From Photobacterium obscurum (GTDB lineage: Bacteria; Pseudomonadota; Gammaproteobacteria; Enterobacterales; Vibrionaceae): a stretch of DNA of 64,000 bases. A model generated the notes under the pieces. The model made no database searches. It was not told the DNA's origin and saw nothing but the letters and a program-made list of their open reading frames with translations. The position numbers and the translations under genes are program-made. The stretch is taken from positions 1 through 64,000 of the forward strand of contig NZ_JAKRRW010000026.1 of the NCBI RefSeq assembly GCF_026191635.1, in the 5' to 3' direction. This document shows positions 8,698-17,627 of this stretch, piece after piece. Position 1 is the stretch's first letter, and every line of letters begins with the position of its first letter.

Positions 8698-10095
8698 TTA
8701 GAACCAGGTTTCCATCTGCATCGCAAAGATAAACTCACCACCCTCACCCATTGTGCTTGCGTCATTATCCAAGCTCACAGAGTAATCATTCAAATCCTCG
8801 CTCCAGTCAACATATGAAGCCGCAAAGCGAATTTCCGGACGCTGGAAGAAGCCGCCAGATGTATCTAGTTTAAAGGTTGGGGCAATAGTCGCCTTATAAA
8901 AGCTACCGTCAGCCTGTTCCGTGCCATTGTCCAAATCCATGTACTGGTAAGATCCTTCATACACCATTTCGAAGTTTTTGGTCAGCTCTTGTGCCAGGCG
9001 TACGTTCGCAGTCGCCCACATGAATTCATCACCGTCTTTAACACGGTCTTTGCTATATTCACCCAGGAACGCCGGCGCAATACGCCAGTTGTCAGCAAAT
9101 CGAGTAACGCCGTAACTAAACAGTCGAACAGCCTGAGCATCTTCATTAAGATCACCGTTCGAGCCGATCCCCTTAAGCTCGGCACCTAGGCCTTGACCAA
9201 CCAATACCCCAGTCTTAGAGAAACCTTCGCCACCGCCGTAAAAATTATCGCCATGGTAGGCCAGCAAAGCATGGAAGCCATTTTCAGCACGCTTGGTTGG
9301 TGTCGTACCATTATCGTTGTCAGCCCTGCCTTCATTATCAGCAGCTGTCATAGCATTTAACATCAACTGCCACTGACCAATGTAGTTATTCATCGTAACA
9401 ATGTAGTTTTCAACTTCCAGGCTTTCGCTGTCAATGGTGCCAAAATCACGCCCATAAACCGAGAAGTTCGTGCTCCAATCTTCGCTGAACTGAATATCGT
9501 AAAGACCGGCCCCCGCTCCCGATAGGAAAACAATATCAGTATCCATAAAGTGGATATCGAAATTATCACGATCAAAACGCTTACCGGCCCAAATCGACGC
9601 ATAAGAAAGCGCACCATCAAATGACTCCAGACCACCCAGCTCTGCATAAACCTGACGCACATTCAATTTTGAATCGTCGGCAGTCCATTCATTGTTGGTT
9701 TCCGTACTATCGGCCAGCATCACACGGTATTTCGACCATGAGCCATCGTCCTGCTGGATATTATGATCAAGAATTACTTCGACATAGTTGTCATCTTCGA
9801 CACCCAGACGACCAACTGCACCACCAAGCGCACCAGCTGCTGTCATGTATGGCCCCGTCCCAGTGGCACCGTTGAGGTTGTCATCAATAAGCAACCCCGC
9901 ACGCGCATAACCATGAAACTCAAAGGCGGAAGCTTTGCTGTCTGCATCCGCTGCCACTTGCTCATTTTTTTCCAGGCGCTGTTCTAAGTCAGCAATCCTT
10001 TGCTCTAAGCTCGCTACATCACCTTGTGCCAAGGCGGCACCGGAGCAAGTTACGGCAAAAGACACTGCGAGTGATAAGAGGCTTTTTTTCATCAT
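8698..10095 (-). CDS. scrY: Sucrose-type outer-membrane porin ScrY (LamB family)
   Basis: 465 residues. A signal peptide (about 1-23, ending in ALA) is followed by a short coiled coil ('VASLEQRIADLEQRLEKNEQ'), the periplasmic extension that separates ScrY from LamB maltoporin. The 18-strand barrel follows, with 'FEFHGYARAGLLI', 'LNVRQVYAELG', 'WAGKRFDRDNFDIHFMDTDI' and the terminal 'MQMETWF' of the family, so it ends in Phe as outer-membrane barrels do. It should let sucrose or related oligosaccharides diffuse through the outer membrane. Two LacI-type operators lie just upstream and a ScrR-like repressor gene follows on the same strand. No scrA, scrB or scrK is present in the window. The coiled coil is shorter than in enteric ScrY. 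Confidence 0.9.
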   Translation of the reverse strand: MMKKSLLSLAVSFAVTCSGAALAQGDVASLEQRIADLEQRLEKNEQVAADADSKASAFEFHGYARAGLLIDDNLNGATGTGPYMTAAGALGGAVGRLGVEDDNYVEVILDHNIQQDDGSWSKYRVMLADSTETNNEWTADDSKLNVRQVYAELGGLESFDGALSYASIWAGKRFDRDNFDIHFMDTDIVFLSGAGAGLYDIQFSEDWSTNFSVYGRDFGTIDSESLEVENYIVTMNNYIGQWQLMLNAMTAADNEGRADNDNGTTPTKRAENGFHALLAYHGDNFYGGGEGFSKTGVLVGQGLGAELKGIGSNGDLNEDAQAVRLFSYGVTRFADNWRIAPAFLGEYSKDRVKDGDEFMWATANVRLAQELTKNFEMVYEGSYQYMDLDNGTEQADGSFYKATIAPTFKLDTSGGFFQRPEIRFAASYVDWSEDLNDYSVSLDNDASTMGEGGEFIFAMQMETWF

Positions 10096-10150
10096 TCTAA
10101 TTCCATCTATCCATTAATTTGTAAACTGCTAAACAACGCTGCTGATTATT

Positions 10151-10198
10151 GCTAAACCGGTTTAGTTGATCGAGATATATTTGCTAAATCCGTTTAGC
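10151..10198. promoter_or_regulatory. Two LacI-family (ScrR) operators upstream of scrY
   Basis: GCTAAACCGGTTTAGT (10151-10166) and GCTAAATCCGTTTAGC (10183-10198) are near-perfect palindromes with the central CG of LacI/GalR operators. They closely match known ScrR sites. Their centres are 32 bp apart, about three helical turns, which suits cooperative binding. They lie 55-100 bp upstream of the scrY start. Confidence 0.85.
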
Positions 10199-10331
10199 TT
10201 TGTGATCGTAGTGTCATATTTTTGCTTTTTGTGATCTTGCAATATGCATGGTGTGAATAGTGTTAGGCTGGTGAAGTGTTTAGGAGCGTTAGTGATCCGA
10301 GATAGGCTGTGTGATGGCGTCTCTGCACTCT

Positions 10332-10361
10332 ACAGATACAGATACAGATACAGATACAGAT
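10332..10361. repeat. Perfect hexanucleotide tandem repeat (ACAGAT)x5
   Basis: Five exact copies of ACAGAT between scrR and scrY, about 130 bp beyond the scrY operators. Hexamer slippage would not shift a reading frame but could change promoter spacing. No role is evident. Confidence 0.9.
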
Positions 10362-10531
10362 ATGAAAACAATCAGGGCCGAAGAATGTGAAGAGTTAGCT
10401 ATGTCTAGTCAAACGACCTCAATAGACTGGAATAAGAGTATCTTGAAGCCGTTTAGTATAGTTATGAGGCTAGACCAGCCCACTAGACGAGTCGATGAAT
10501 TCAAAGTGGCCTAGTCGTAGCAAATTAGCCG

Positions 10532-11551
10532 TCACTGGCTCCGCCAGCGAATGTGGGCATCAAGGGCAAAAGAGGCAGGTGTTACACGCTGGCTCGACAA
10601 CAGTAGCCGGATCAGCTGAAAACCGGTCTGGGCAATTTTTTCATTGTCCTGAGCAACGGAGTCAATATTCAACGGCAGGCAGTCTAGCAGGTCATGGTTA
10701 TCGAACGTTGCCAGCCGCATCTCTTTACTAACCAGAGCGTCAAGACAATTCTGCTCTTTCAGATAACGTAATACCCCTTCGAGCAGTGTATAGGATGCCG
10801 TGAACAGTGCTTCAGGCAATCGCCCTAGCTCTTTGTGCAACTGCTGCATCATTTCATAGCCCGATTCGGACTGATAATCACGATGGCGAATCCATTCAGG
10901 CTTTTCTTCAAGCCCTGCCCGTTTCAAACCCAGCTCAAAGCCCGTTAAACGGTGGCGACTTGGGGACAGCTCTAGCCGCCCACCGAAATAGTAAAACTCG
11001 GAAACAGAGGAAGCAGCTATTGTCTCGATCAAATCCGCAGTCACTTTGGTCGCATCGGTAAGTACCAATGGTAACGGTGACTGACCGATATGTCGCTCAA
11101 GCTGGAGAACCGGAAGCTGCTTGGTCAATGTTTGATAGAATTCATCAGAGGTTTCGCTAGAGGCCACAATCAAGCCATCTATCTGGCGGCGAACCAGCCC
11201 TTCTACGACCTGTCGCTCAATCTCCGGATCATCTTCCGAGCAGGCGATCAACAATTGTAGCCCGGCCTGACGAGAGAGACGCTCCAGTTCACGGGCTATA
11301 GAGGCAAAGCCAAAACTGGTCAAATCGGGAATAACCAAGCCAATGGTGTCAGAGCGGTTGGCCTGCAGAGATTTTGCGTGCAGGTTCGGTGAGTAATTGT
11401 TTTCTCTAGCAACAGCCATAACCCGCTCACGGGTTTCTTCTTTAATCCGAAAGGTAGATGCCCGCCCATTAAGCACCATACTCGCTGTTGTTTTCGAGAC
11501 ACCGGCCAGTTTGGCTATGTCAGCAATTGTTATACGTTTTCTCTTTTCCAT
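10532..11551 (-). CDS. scrR: LacI-family sucrose operon repressor ScrR
   Basis: 339 residues. The N-terminal helix-turn-helix 'TIADIAKLAGVSKTTASMVLNGR' is followed by the hinge and a periplasmic-binding-protein-like sugar domain. 'SDTIGLVIPDLTSFGFASIARELE', 'LIACSEDDPE', 'GGRLELSPSRHRLTGFELGL' and 'LFTASYTLLEGVLRYL' align with ScrR repressors, more closely than with Cra/FruR. A LacI-type palindrome abuts the start codon, indicating autoregulation, and two more precede scrY downstream. The likely inducer is fructose or fructose-1-phosphate as in other ScrR, but this is inferred. The missing uptake and hydrolase genes make this a detached fragment of a sucrose regulon. Confidence 0.88.
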   Translation of the reverse strand: MEKRKRITIADIAKLAGVSKTTASMVLNGRASTFRIKEETRERVMAVARENNYSPNLHAKSLQANRSDTIGLVIPDLTSFGFASIARELERLSRQAGLQLLIACSEDDPEIERQVVEGLVRRQIDGLIVASSETSDEFYQTLTKQLPVLQLERHIGQSPLPLVLTDATKVTADLIETIAASSVSEFYYFGGRLELSPSRHRLTGFELGLKRAGLEEKPEWIRHRDYQSESGYEMMQQLHKELGRLPEALFTASYTLLEGVLRYLKEQNCLDALVSKEMRLATFDNHDLLDCLPLNIDSVAQDNEKIAQTGFQLIRLLLSSQRVTPASFALDAHIRWRSQ

Positions 11552-11552
11552 T

Positions 11553-11568
11553 ACTAAACCGTTTTAGC
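11553..11568. promoter_or_regulatory. Candidate autoregulatory operator of scrR
   Basis: ACTAAACCGTTTTAGC, a slightly imperfect version of the two scrY operators, sits one base upstream of the scrR ATG. A bound repressor would block its own transcription. Confidence 0.75.
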
Positions 11569-11943
11569 CGCTACCATCTTTTCATTATCTGGCCAATTAA
11601 CGCGAATGGAAAGCAAAACGAATTAAAACTGGCTCTTGATCAAAAGAAATCAGCCAGAATTCAGATAAATACTGGTAATCGAGAGTATGAATGCTAACAA
11701 GATAGTCAATTCTTGTCAGGATAACTACATGTAATAAAAGGTAGTATCACATCGTTTTGCCACCTGATTAATAACAAAACTTCCTTGCGAGATATTCCTT
11801 AAACTGAACTCACTCCTGTCCCTCCCCCTTAGTGTCGTTTGGGTATATGCTTTTAGTAGTCGCTGAAATTACTGCTGTTTCCTGTTTTGTCTGCCCGATT
11901 TTCTCGTCCATGTCCGGCTAATAACTGAATTAAGGAAGTGACC
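11569..11943. other. Intergenic region scrR-sdaA
   Basis: About 375 bp between divergent genes. It presumably carries the promoters of both. I see no further palindrome, RNA or credible small gene. Confidence 0.5.
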
Positions 11944-13314
11944 ATGCTATCAATCTTCGATATCTACAAAATAGGAGTCGGACCATCTAGCTCACATACC
12001 AATGGACCGATGCTAGCCGGTTTTGATTTTTGCCAGAAAATCAGTTCGATACTTGATGATGTGAATCGCATACAGGTTGATCTTTATGGCTCTCTTTCTC
12101 TGACAGGTAAGGGCCACCATACTGACCGGGCAACCATACTTGGCTTAATGAAGAACAAACCAGACAACATTGATATTACTCAGGCCAACAAGGCTATGGC
12201 CGACGGGGTTCAGTCCAAAACATTATACCTTGCAGGTAAAAAGACAATCAGCTTTGATCCCAGTACCGATATGCTGTTTCACGACAAGAGCCTGCCGCTA
12301 CATGAAAATGGCATGACGATCAGTGCATTTGATGAACAAGATAAAGAGCTGCTTGTCGAAACCTACTACTCAATTGGTGGGGGGTTTATTGCCACGGCCG
12401 ATGAGCTACAAAACGGCAAGTCCAGCGATGAAGTTACCGTTCCCTACCCATTTAATTCTGCCGAAGATATCCTTAAAAATGCCGAGAATAATGGGCTCAG
12501 CATTGGATCGATGTTTCTACGCAACGAGCTCGCTTTCCGCTCTCAGGAAGCAATCGATAACCAAGCAGAACAGATCTGGGAAGTCATGACTTCCTGCATG
12601 CAACGAGGCTTCCAGACCGAAGGGATACTTGAGGGGGGACTGCATGTTGTCCGACGTGCCCCCGCCCTACTGAAAAAGCTAGAGGCCGGTAAAGATATCG
12701 ATAATGATCCAATGACCGTCCTGGACTGGGTTAACGTGTTTGCCTTTGCGGTGAGTGAAGAAAATGCTGCTGGCGGTCAGGTGGTGACCTCTCCAACCAA
12801 CGGCGCTGCCGGGGTGATCCCGGCTGTCTTGATGTATTACAACAAGTTCATCTGCCAGCTTGACACACCAAAAATCAAAGATTTTCTTGCGGTATCGGCA
12901 GCTATTGGAATGCTATACAAAATGAATGCCTCTATTTCAGGTGCGGAAGTAGGCTGTCAGGGGGAAATCGGCGTCTCGTCATCTATGGCAGCGGCTGGTT
13001 TAACGGCCATCCGTGGCGGCAGCAACGAGCAAATCTGTATGTCTGCTGAAATTGCCATGGAACATTCGCTTGGGATGACCTGCGATCCTATTGGCGGTCT
13101 TGTCCAAATTCCATGCATCGAACGCAACGCTATGGGAGCGATAAAAGCGATCAATGCTTCTCGCATGGCACTCAAGCGTAATAGCAAGTCTCTAATTTCA
13201 CTGGATAAGGTTATAGAAACCATGTATCAGACCGGTAAAGATATGAACAAGAAATACCGTGAGACCTCACTGGGCGGCTTGGCGATGATCCACCTTGCCC
13301 CACCATGCGAGTAA
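11944..13314 (+). CDS. sdaA: L-serine ammonia-lyase (iron-sulfur L-serine dehydratase)
   Basis: Converts L-serine to pyruvate and ammonia with a [4Fe-4S] cluster. The ATG at 11944 has AAGGA seven bases upstream; a GTG two codons earlier is less likely. 456 residues, the usual single-chain length. The beta-domain motif 'IGVGPSSSHTNGPMLAG' opens the protein. The alpha domain has 'QVVTSPTNGAAGVIPAV' and three Cys suited to the cluster: Cys338 ('GCQGEIGVSSSMA'), Cys380 ('MTCDPIGG') and Cys391 ('QIPCIERNAMG'). SdaA, SdaB and TdcG are too similar to separate by eye, so the symbol is provisional. No serine transporter gene is next to it; a PAS-LuxR regulator converges from the other side. Confidence 0.93.
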   Translation: MLSIFDIYKIGVGPSSSHTNGPMLAGFDFCQKISSILDDVNRIQVDLYGSLSLTGKGHHTDRATILGLMKNKPDNIDITQANKAMADGVQSKTLYLAGKKTISFDPSTDMLFHDKSLPLHENGMTISAFDEQDKELLVETYYSIGGGFIATADELQNGKSSDEVTVPYPFNSAEDILKNAENNGLSIGSMFLRNELAFRSQEAIDNQAEQIWEVMTSCMQRGFQTEGILEGGLHVVRRAPALLKKLEAGKDIDNDPMTVLDWVNVFAFAVSEENAAGGQVVTSPTNGAAGVIPAVLMYYNKFICQLDTPKIKDFLAVSAAIGMLYKMNASISGAEVGCQGEIGVSSSMAAAGLTAIRGGSNEQICMSAEIAMEHSLGMTCDPIGGLVQIPCIERNAMGAIKAINASRMALKRNSKSLISLDKVIETMYQTGKDMNKKYRETSLGGLAMIHLAPPCE

Positions 13315-13344
13315 CAACTTATTCATTGTAATTGCCCAAACCTC

Positions 13345-14046
13345 TTACTGGTTGATCATGATCGAGACGGGCTGCTTCAGTAACTGAGCTGGAATAACAG
13401 AAAGCCATCCGTTACAACGCGCGTAGTCAATCAATGTCGCACGATTCGTGACCCCGAACACGGCAAACCTGGCAATAAGATTAGCAATTTGTTTTTCTAC
13501 CGCCTTTGGTGTGCGGTGGATCAGCTGGGCAATTTGCTTGGTCTGACGCCCGCGCAACAGCCAAAACAATACAACCTCCTGAGAGGACGTCAGCTGCATT
13601 CCTCCAGGCTGTAAAGTACTAAATGATTTATTGGATTTATCTAACGCCAGCACTTCAGCAAAGGCTTCCAAGTTAACCAGCTCTTTGAGGTTAACCGCAT
13701 AGAATTGTATCCCCCAGGGCTCACCGTTTATGACAATTGGTCGTTTGTGGAACGAAAACGCATCATAACCATGTGCGTAGTTATGAATGTCTATCGTGCT
13801 AACTGTCTTATTATTAAGTAATGCATGTTTGTCTTGTTGGGCAAAAGTAGATGCAAATTGGGCGGTATCACATGGTAGATCACAATCATATAACCCGGCG
13901 ATATCCTTAGGTGCATTAACCAACTGTCGATAGGCTTCATTTGCAAAAGCAAATTGACCATCTTTAGATTTTAGGCCTGCGGGATTCGGGGTTGTGTCTA
14001 GCATGTGAATCAGAACGGATAAGTATGTAGATTGGTCTAAATTCAC
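13345..14046 (-). CDS. PAS-LuxR type transcriptional regulator
   Basis: 233 residues. The N-terminal half (about 10-125) resembles a PAS sensor ('NPAGLKSKDGQFAFANEAYRQL'). The C-terminal third is a LuxR/FixJ helix-turn-helix: 'LTSSQEVVLFWLLRGRQTKQIAQLIHRTPKAVEKQIANLIARFAVF' in sense, with the recognition helix around 'TPKAVEKQI'. This layout fits single-component sensors of small ligands. The frame begins with GTG at 14046; an ATG 14 codons later (14004) is an alternative start. It converges with sdaA, only 30 bp apart, so both transcripts may overlap. No ligand can be assigned. Confidence 0.78.
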   Translation of the reverse strand: MNLDQSTYLSVLIHMLDTTPNPAGLKSKDGQFAFANEAYRQLVNAPKDIAGLYDCDLPCDTAQFASTFAQQDKHALLNNKTVSTIDIHNYAHGYDAFSFHKRPIVINGEPWGIQFYAVNLKELVNLEAFAEVLALDKSNKSFSTLQPGGMQLTSSQEVVLFWLLRGRQTKQIAQLIHRTPKAVEKQIANLIARFAVFGVTNRATLIDYARCNGWLSVIPAQLLKQPVSIMINQ

Positions 14047-14113
14047 GCCGCTATTTTAGCAAGTTGTCATTAAGAAAAAGTAGTAGAAATTCCCCTTTTT
14101 AAGCCATCTCCGC

Positions 14114-14302
14114 TCAACTAGCTGATTGTTCATCATAATAACGAGCAAACACCTGTTTAAGCCAAAGGCTGCTTGATAGCCTTTGGTTTAAAATCTCCCG
14201 CCGATATTGAAGCAACTTAATGTAACAGGCCCTTTGAATACTGCGTTTTAATGAATGGGCTTCTCTGTTATATGCTGCTTCCATGCAGCTTTTTTCTTCC
14301 AT
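14114..14302 (-). CDS. Small protein of unknown function
   Basis: 62-codon frame, rich in basic and helix-forming residues ('REAHSLKRSIQRACYIKLLQYRREIL'), 67 bp upstream of the LuxR-type gene on the same strand. A later ATG (14284) would give 56 residues. No strong ribosome site and no recognised family; it may be spurious. Confidence 0.3.
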   Translation of the reverse strand: MEEKSCMEAAYNREAHSLKRSIQRACYIKLLQYRREILNQRLSSSLWLKQVFARYYDEQSAS

Positions 14303-14520
14303 CTCTACACGTCATAGTGTTTCCTAGCTTTATATAGCGACAGATAAAAAAAACAATTAAGTCAATTGTATAAAAATTTAGTGCATTTCAACCTGCTGCA
14401 AATGCTTTTGGTCATCCATAAGCTGTGCTCTAGGGAGTATCCCTCAATTATGTTGCGTCCAACGCTGCTGCTATTTTCAAGCAGAGCAAGTTGAAAATTG
14501 CGTAGCCCGAAGGGTTATGG

Positions 14521-14556
14521 CCAAAAGAAAAGGGCTACCCAATATTGGATAGCCCT
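14521..14556 (-). terminator. Terminator-like hairpin with no obvious upstream gene
   Basis: AGGGCTACCC and GGATAGCCCT pair over 10 positions around AATATT; the mismatch becomes a G-U pair on the minus strand. On that strand the stem is followed by TTTTCTTTT. No minus-strand gene lies within 5 kb upstream, so it may end an unannotated RNA. Confidence 0.55.
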
Positions 14557-15118
14557 TGCTAGAAATACCATTTAACAATGGGTGTCAGACACAAATAACA
14601 TAAAGCCATTCGCAGTAAATTGATCCTAGCGAAGATATATCACAGGTTCAGGGACGCATAGCATTGTCGAGACGCTACCTATCCACCTGAATTGAAACTG
14701 TGACAATTAGCGAGTCTACCCAAGGGCAGGCGAATGAAACTACACATTTGCATTCACCAATGCAATGATGCGTGTTCTACCTGAACATAGAGCGGCCAAC
14801 TCGTTCTCTAAACGTTCAAAAATACATAATGCAGAACCCAAAGATTAGAGAAGTTAGTGAGGAGCTAAGGCTGTTTTACACGGCTAATGTCCGCACCCGC
14901 GAAAAAACGTGACCGCGTAACGGCTCAGTACCTGTTACCTCCGGTGACGGGATTCACTTTATCAATCACGGAAAGTACGGTACGAGTTTTTACGCCACAA
15001 AGTGCGATTAACATTCAGTAAATTGCTAGCACACCGTGTAACTGGCAACCCGTCAATCATTGGCATCTAGGGGTAGATCAATTCTCACCGTTATTTATGG
15101 CAATAAAAATATAAGATA

Positions 15119-15157
15119 AAGCAAGAGATCATCGCCCTCAACCTCTTGCTATTATTT
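15119..15157 (+). terminator. Weak terminator-like hairpin in the ptsG upstream region
   Basis: AGCAAGAG/CTCTTGCT, 8 bp, with a 13-base loop and an ATTATTTT tail. No coding gene precedes it on the plus strand. Confidence 0.4.
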
Positions 15158-15520
15158 TGAACCAGACATTTCATCAGTCTTTCTTGTGAGCGTTAAAAAA
15201 ATAAATTTCACATAGAAGCGTAAACGCTTTATCTCGTTATTGTGCATAACAAAATAGAGCCTAATGAAATCTATTAATCATAACCAAAACAATTATATTA
15301 TCTCAGTACAAAATCTTATATAAACCAGCCAGCTCAAGATGAGCTTAGATGCATTCATAAAGACGCATATCATTATTCGAGTTACACTAGTCGCTGCTGC
15401 GACAATTTTGGGTTAAACAAAACAAGATAAACCAGTAAACTGTAACGTAACAAAGTTATCACCGCACAAACCAATATAAGACACTGATAAATAAAGATTA
15501 AATTAAAACATCCTTTATCA

Positions 15521-15540
15521 TTTGTGAATCAGATCACTCT
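15521..15540. promoter_or_regulatory. Candidate CRP-cAMP site upstream of ptsG
   Basis: TGTGA-ATCAGA-TCACT at 15523-15538 differs from the CRP consensus at one core base. It lies about 450 bp before ptsG, so either the ptsG leader is long or the site serves another transcript. Confidence 0.6.
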
Positions 15541-15986
15541 CTAAACACTTCTAATGTTACGTTGAACTTACACTCAACGCTTTTTTCGTAACCTAAAGAA
15601 ACAATAAATTACACTATGTTACACCCAGTGTGACGAGTGACTCGTAAATATTCAAAATTCTTCCGTATCATTGTTTTCATTGAAGCGAGGGGGTAAACAA
15701 TTTAAAGCTGACCATCGCGAAATATTAAAAACACTCATGCTTATTAGCATAACAAGGAATCGAAAACGTTATTTGAATTTAATTTTTAGTTGGTAGCAGA
15801 CATTGCCAACACGGCTTTGCTTTAACTTATTACTTTTAAAACAAAGCATGACTAAAAACAATTATCGTCAACTTAGAGCAACATCACTCAATTGCTCTAT
15901 GGACACTTAACGTTTTCATAAGATATCGATTAAAGATCAAATTATTCTTAATAGATATATAAAGTTCATAATGAATGGGGGTTCAA

Positions 15987-17375
15987 ATGAACGTATTTAG
16001 TACGATGCAAAAAATGGGGCGTAGCCTCATGCTTCCTGTAGCATGTATGCCTGCAGCAGGTATTCTTCTTGGTATCGGTGGTAACTCCGAGGTTGCTAAG
16101 TTCCTACCTGATATCGTTGCACAAGTCATGACCGAGGCCGGTCTGGGTGTGTTTGCCAACATGGCGTTGCTATTTGCCATCGGTGTTGCACTAGGCTTTA
16201 CCAAAAATGACGGTGTTGCTGCACTGGCTGCAGGTCTTGGTTACCTAACCATGACTCGCGTACTAGGCGTTGTTGCAGAAGGTACTGATACCGGTGTATT
16301 CGGTGGTGTCATCATGGGCTTGGTAGCCGCACAACTTTTCAATAAATATCATGATATCAAGCTACCAACTTACCTTGGCTTCTTCGGTGGTAAACGTTTC
16401 GTTCCAATCGTAACTTCACTAGCAGCGTGTATTGTTGCTGCTGTGCTAGCTATCGTATGGCAACCAATCGGTGCCGGTATCGCTGCATTCTCTGAGTGGG
16501 CTGCTTACCAGTCTCCAGAAGTTGCATTCGGTATCTACGGTATCGTTGAGCGTTCTCTAATCCCATTCGGTCTACACCACATCTGGAATGCACCTTTCTT
16601 CTACGAAGTTGGTGAGTTCACAACAGCGGCTGGTGAAGTTGTTCGCGGTGAAATCCCTCGCTACCTAGCAGGCGACGCAACAGCGGGTAACCTAGCGGGT
16701 GGTTACATGTTCAAGATGTTCGGTCTACCAGCAGCATGTCTTGCAATGTATGTGACAGCTAAGCCTGAGAACAAACTGAAAGTTGCTTCAATCCTAGGTT
16801 CTGCAGCACTAACTTCGTTCCTAACAGGTATTACTGAACCAATCGAGTTTGCATTCCTATTCGTTGCTCCAGTGCTTTACGTTGCTCACGCACTACTAGC
16901 TGGCTCTGCATTCGTAGTAATGATTCTTCTAGGCATCAAACACGGTACAACATTCAGCCACGGTCTGTTTGACTTCACCCTACTATTCGGTCAGTCAACT
17001 AACGGTTGGATGCTACCAGTAATCGGTCTAGTTTACGCGGCAATCTACTTCCTAGTATTCACAACCCTAATCAAGGCACTTAACCTGAAGACTCTGGGTC
17101 GTGAAGACGAAGACGAATCTAAAGTTGAAGTGAACACAGCTTCTGACGGCCTGGCACAAGACATTGCTCAAGCATTCGGCGGCAAAGCTAACATCAAAGA
17201 CCTTGAAGCTTGTATCACTCGTCTACGTGTAACTGTAATCGACAGCTCTAAAGTTGATACAGCACGTCTGAAAGCACTAGGTGCAGCGGGTGTATTCGAG
17301 AAAGGCGACAACTTCCAAGCGGTATTCGGTACCCACTCTGAAATCATCAAAGGTCAGATGGAAGCACTAGCTTAA
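15987..17375 (+). CDS. ptsG: PTS glucose-type permease IIBC (PtsG-like)
   Basis: 462 residues from the ATG at 15987, preceded by a TGGGGG ribosome site; an in-frame ATG at 15975 has none. The IIC membrane domain (about 1-370, ten or so hydrophobic segments) carries 'HHIWNAPFFYEVGEF', 'GEIPRYLAGDATAGNLAGGYMFKMFGLP' and 'SFLTGITEPIEFAFLF', which match PtsG rather than NagE or MalX. The C-terminal IIB domain has the phosphorylated Cys409 in 'LEACITRLRV'. IIA must come from a separate protein (Crr). It imports and phosphorylates glucose; a related sugar cannot be excluded. Leu codons are strongly biased to CTA, as expected for a highly expressed vibrio gene. An intrinsic terminator follows. Confidence 0.9.
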   Translation: MNVFSTMQKMGRSLMLPVACMPAAGILLGIGGNSEVAKFLPDIVAQVMTEAGLGVFANMALLFAIGVALGFTKNDGVAALAAGLGYLTMTRVLGVVAEGTDTGVFGGVIMGLVAAQLFNKYHDIKLPTYLGFFGGKRFVPIVTSLAACIVAAVLAIVWQPIGAGIAAFSEWAAYQSPEVAFGIYGIVERSLIPFGLHHIWNAPFFYEVGEFTTAAGEVVRGEIPRYLAGDATAGNLAGGYMFKMFGLPAACLAMYVTAKPENKLKVASILGSAALTSFLTGITEPIEFAFLFVAPVLYVAHALLAGSAFVVMILLGIKHGTTFSHGLFDFTLLFGQSTNGWMLPVIGLVYAAIYFLVFTTLIKALNLKTLGREDEDESKVEVNTASDGLAQDIAQAFGGKANIKDLEACITRLRVTVIDSSKVDTARLKALGAAGVFEKGDNFQAVFGTHSEIIKGQMEALA

Positions 17376-17400
17376 AATTAAAAGTCTTGAGTGAGACTTT

Positions 17401-17428
17401 AAACCGGGCCGCAAGGCCCGGTTTTTTT
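17401..17428 (+). terminator. Intrinsic terminator of ptsG
   Basis: AAACCGGGCC/GGCCCGGTTT stem, GCAA tetraloop and T-run, 25 bp after the ptsG stop. Confidence 0.95.
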
Positions 17429-17627
17429 ATATCTGAACATTATGCTCAGACAAAAAGATAAAGGGCTATTGAGCAGACATGCAGCCAGTCATGAAGAAGT
17501 GTGAGCTGGGAGCCCTATCTCCAAAAGAGTTATAGTCAGCACTTACCTCACATTGATATCATTTGACATAGGTATGCAACAATAAAAACACATTAACAAA
17601 CCAAATAAATAAAGAGCATTAATAAGC

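Larger units (their letters stand above)
10096..10531. other. Intergenic region between scrR and scrY
   Basis: 436 bp without a convincing gene. It holds the scrY control region: two operators, and TGTGATC elements near 10201 and 10230 that could be weak CRP half-sites. It also holds a perfect hexanucleotide repeat. A 67-codon plus-strand frame crosses the repeat but has no recognisable product and is not annotated. Confidence 0.6.
14303..15986. other. Long region without recognisable genes upstream of ptsG
   Basis: About 1.7 kb with no convincing coding frame on either strand. It holds two terminator-like hairpins (14521-14556 and 15119-15157), an inverted repeat near 15559-15580 (CGTTGA...TCAACG), a good CRP site (15521-15540), and an AT-rich leader before ptsG. 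The part 14880-15060 is GC-richer and could be decayed coding or mobile-element DNA, but I cannot identify it. Hairpins without an adjacent gene raise the possibility of one or two small RNAs. Confidence 0.5.

Noticed and set aside
10311..10514. 67-codon frame crossing the ACAGAT repeat
   Set aside because: Its only notable feature is the Thr-Asp repeat from the hexamer; no ribosome site and no homologous look.
14887..15025. Small plus-strand frame starting 'MSAPAKKRD' in the ptsG upstream region
   Set aside because: No ribosome site close to the ATG and no recognisable family, so coding cannot be supported.
15975..15987. Upstream ATG as start of ptsG
   Set aside because: The G-rich ribosome site lies between this ATG and the one at 15987, which also matches the usual PtsG N-terminus.
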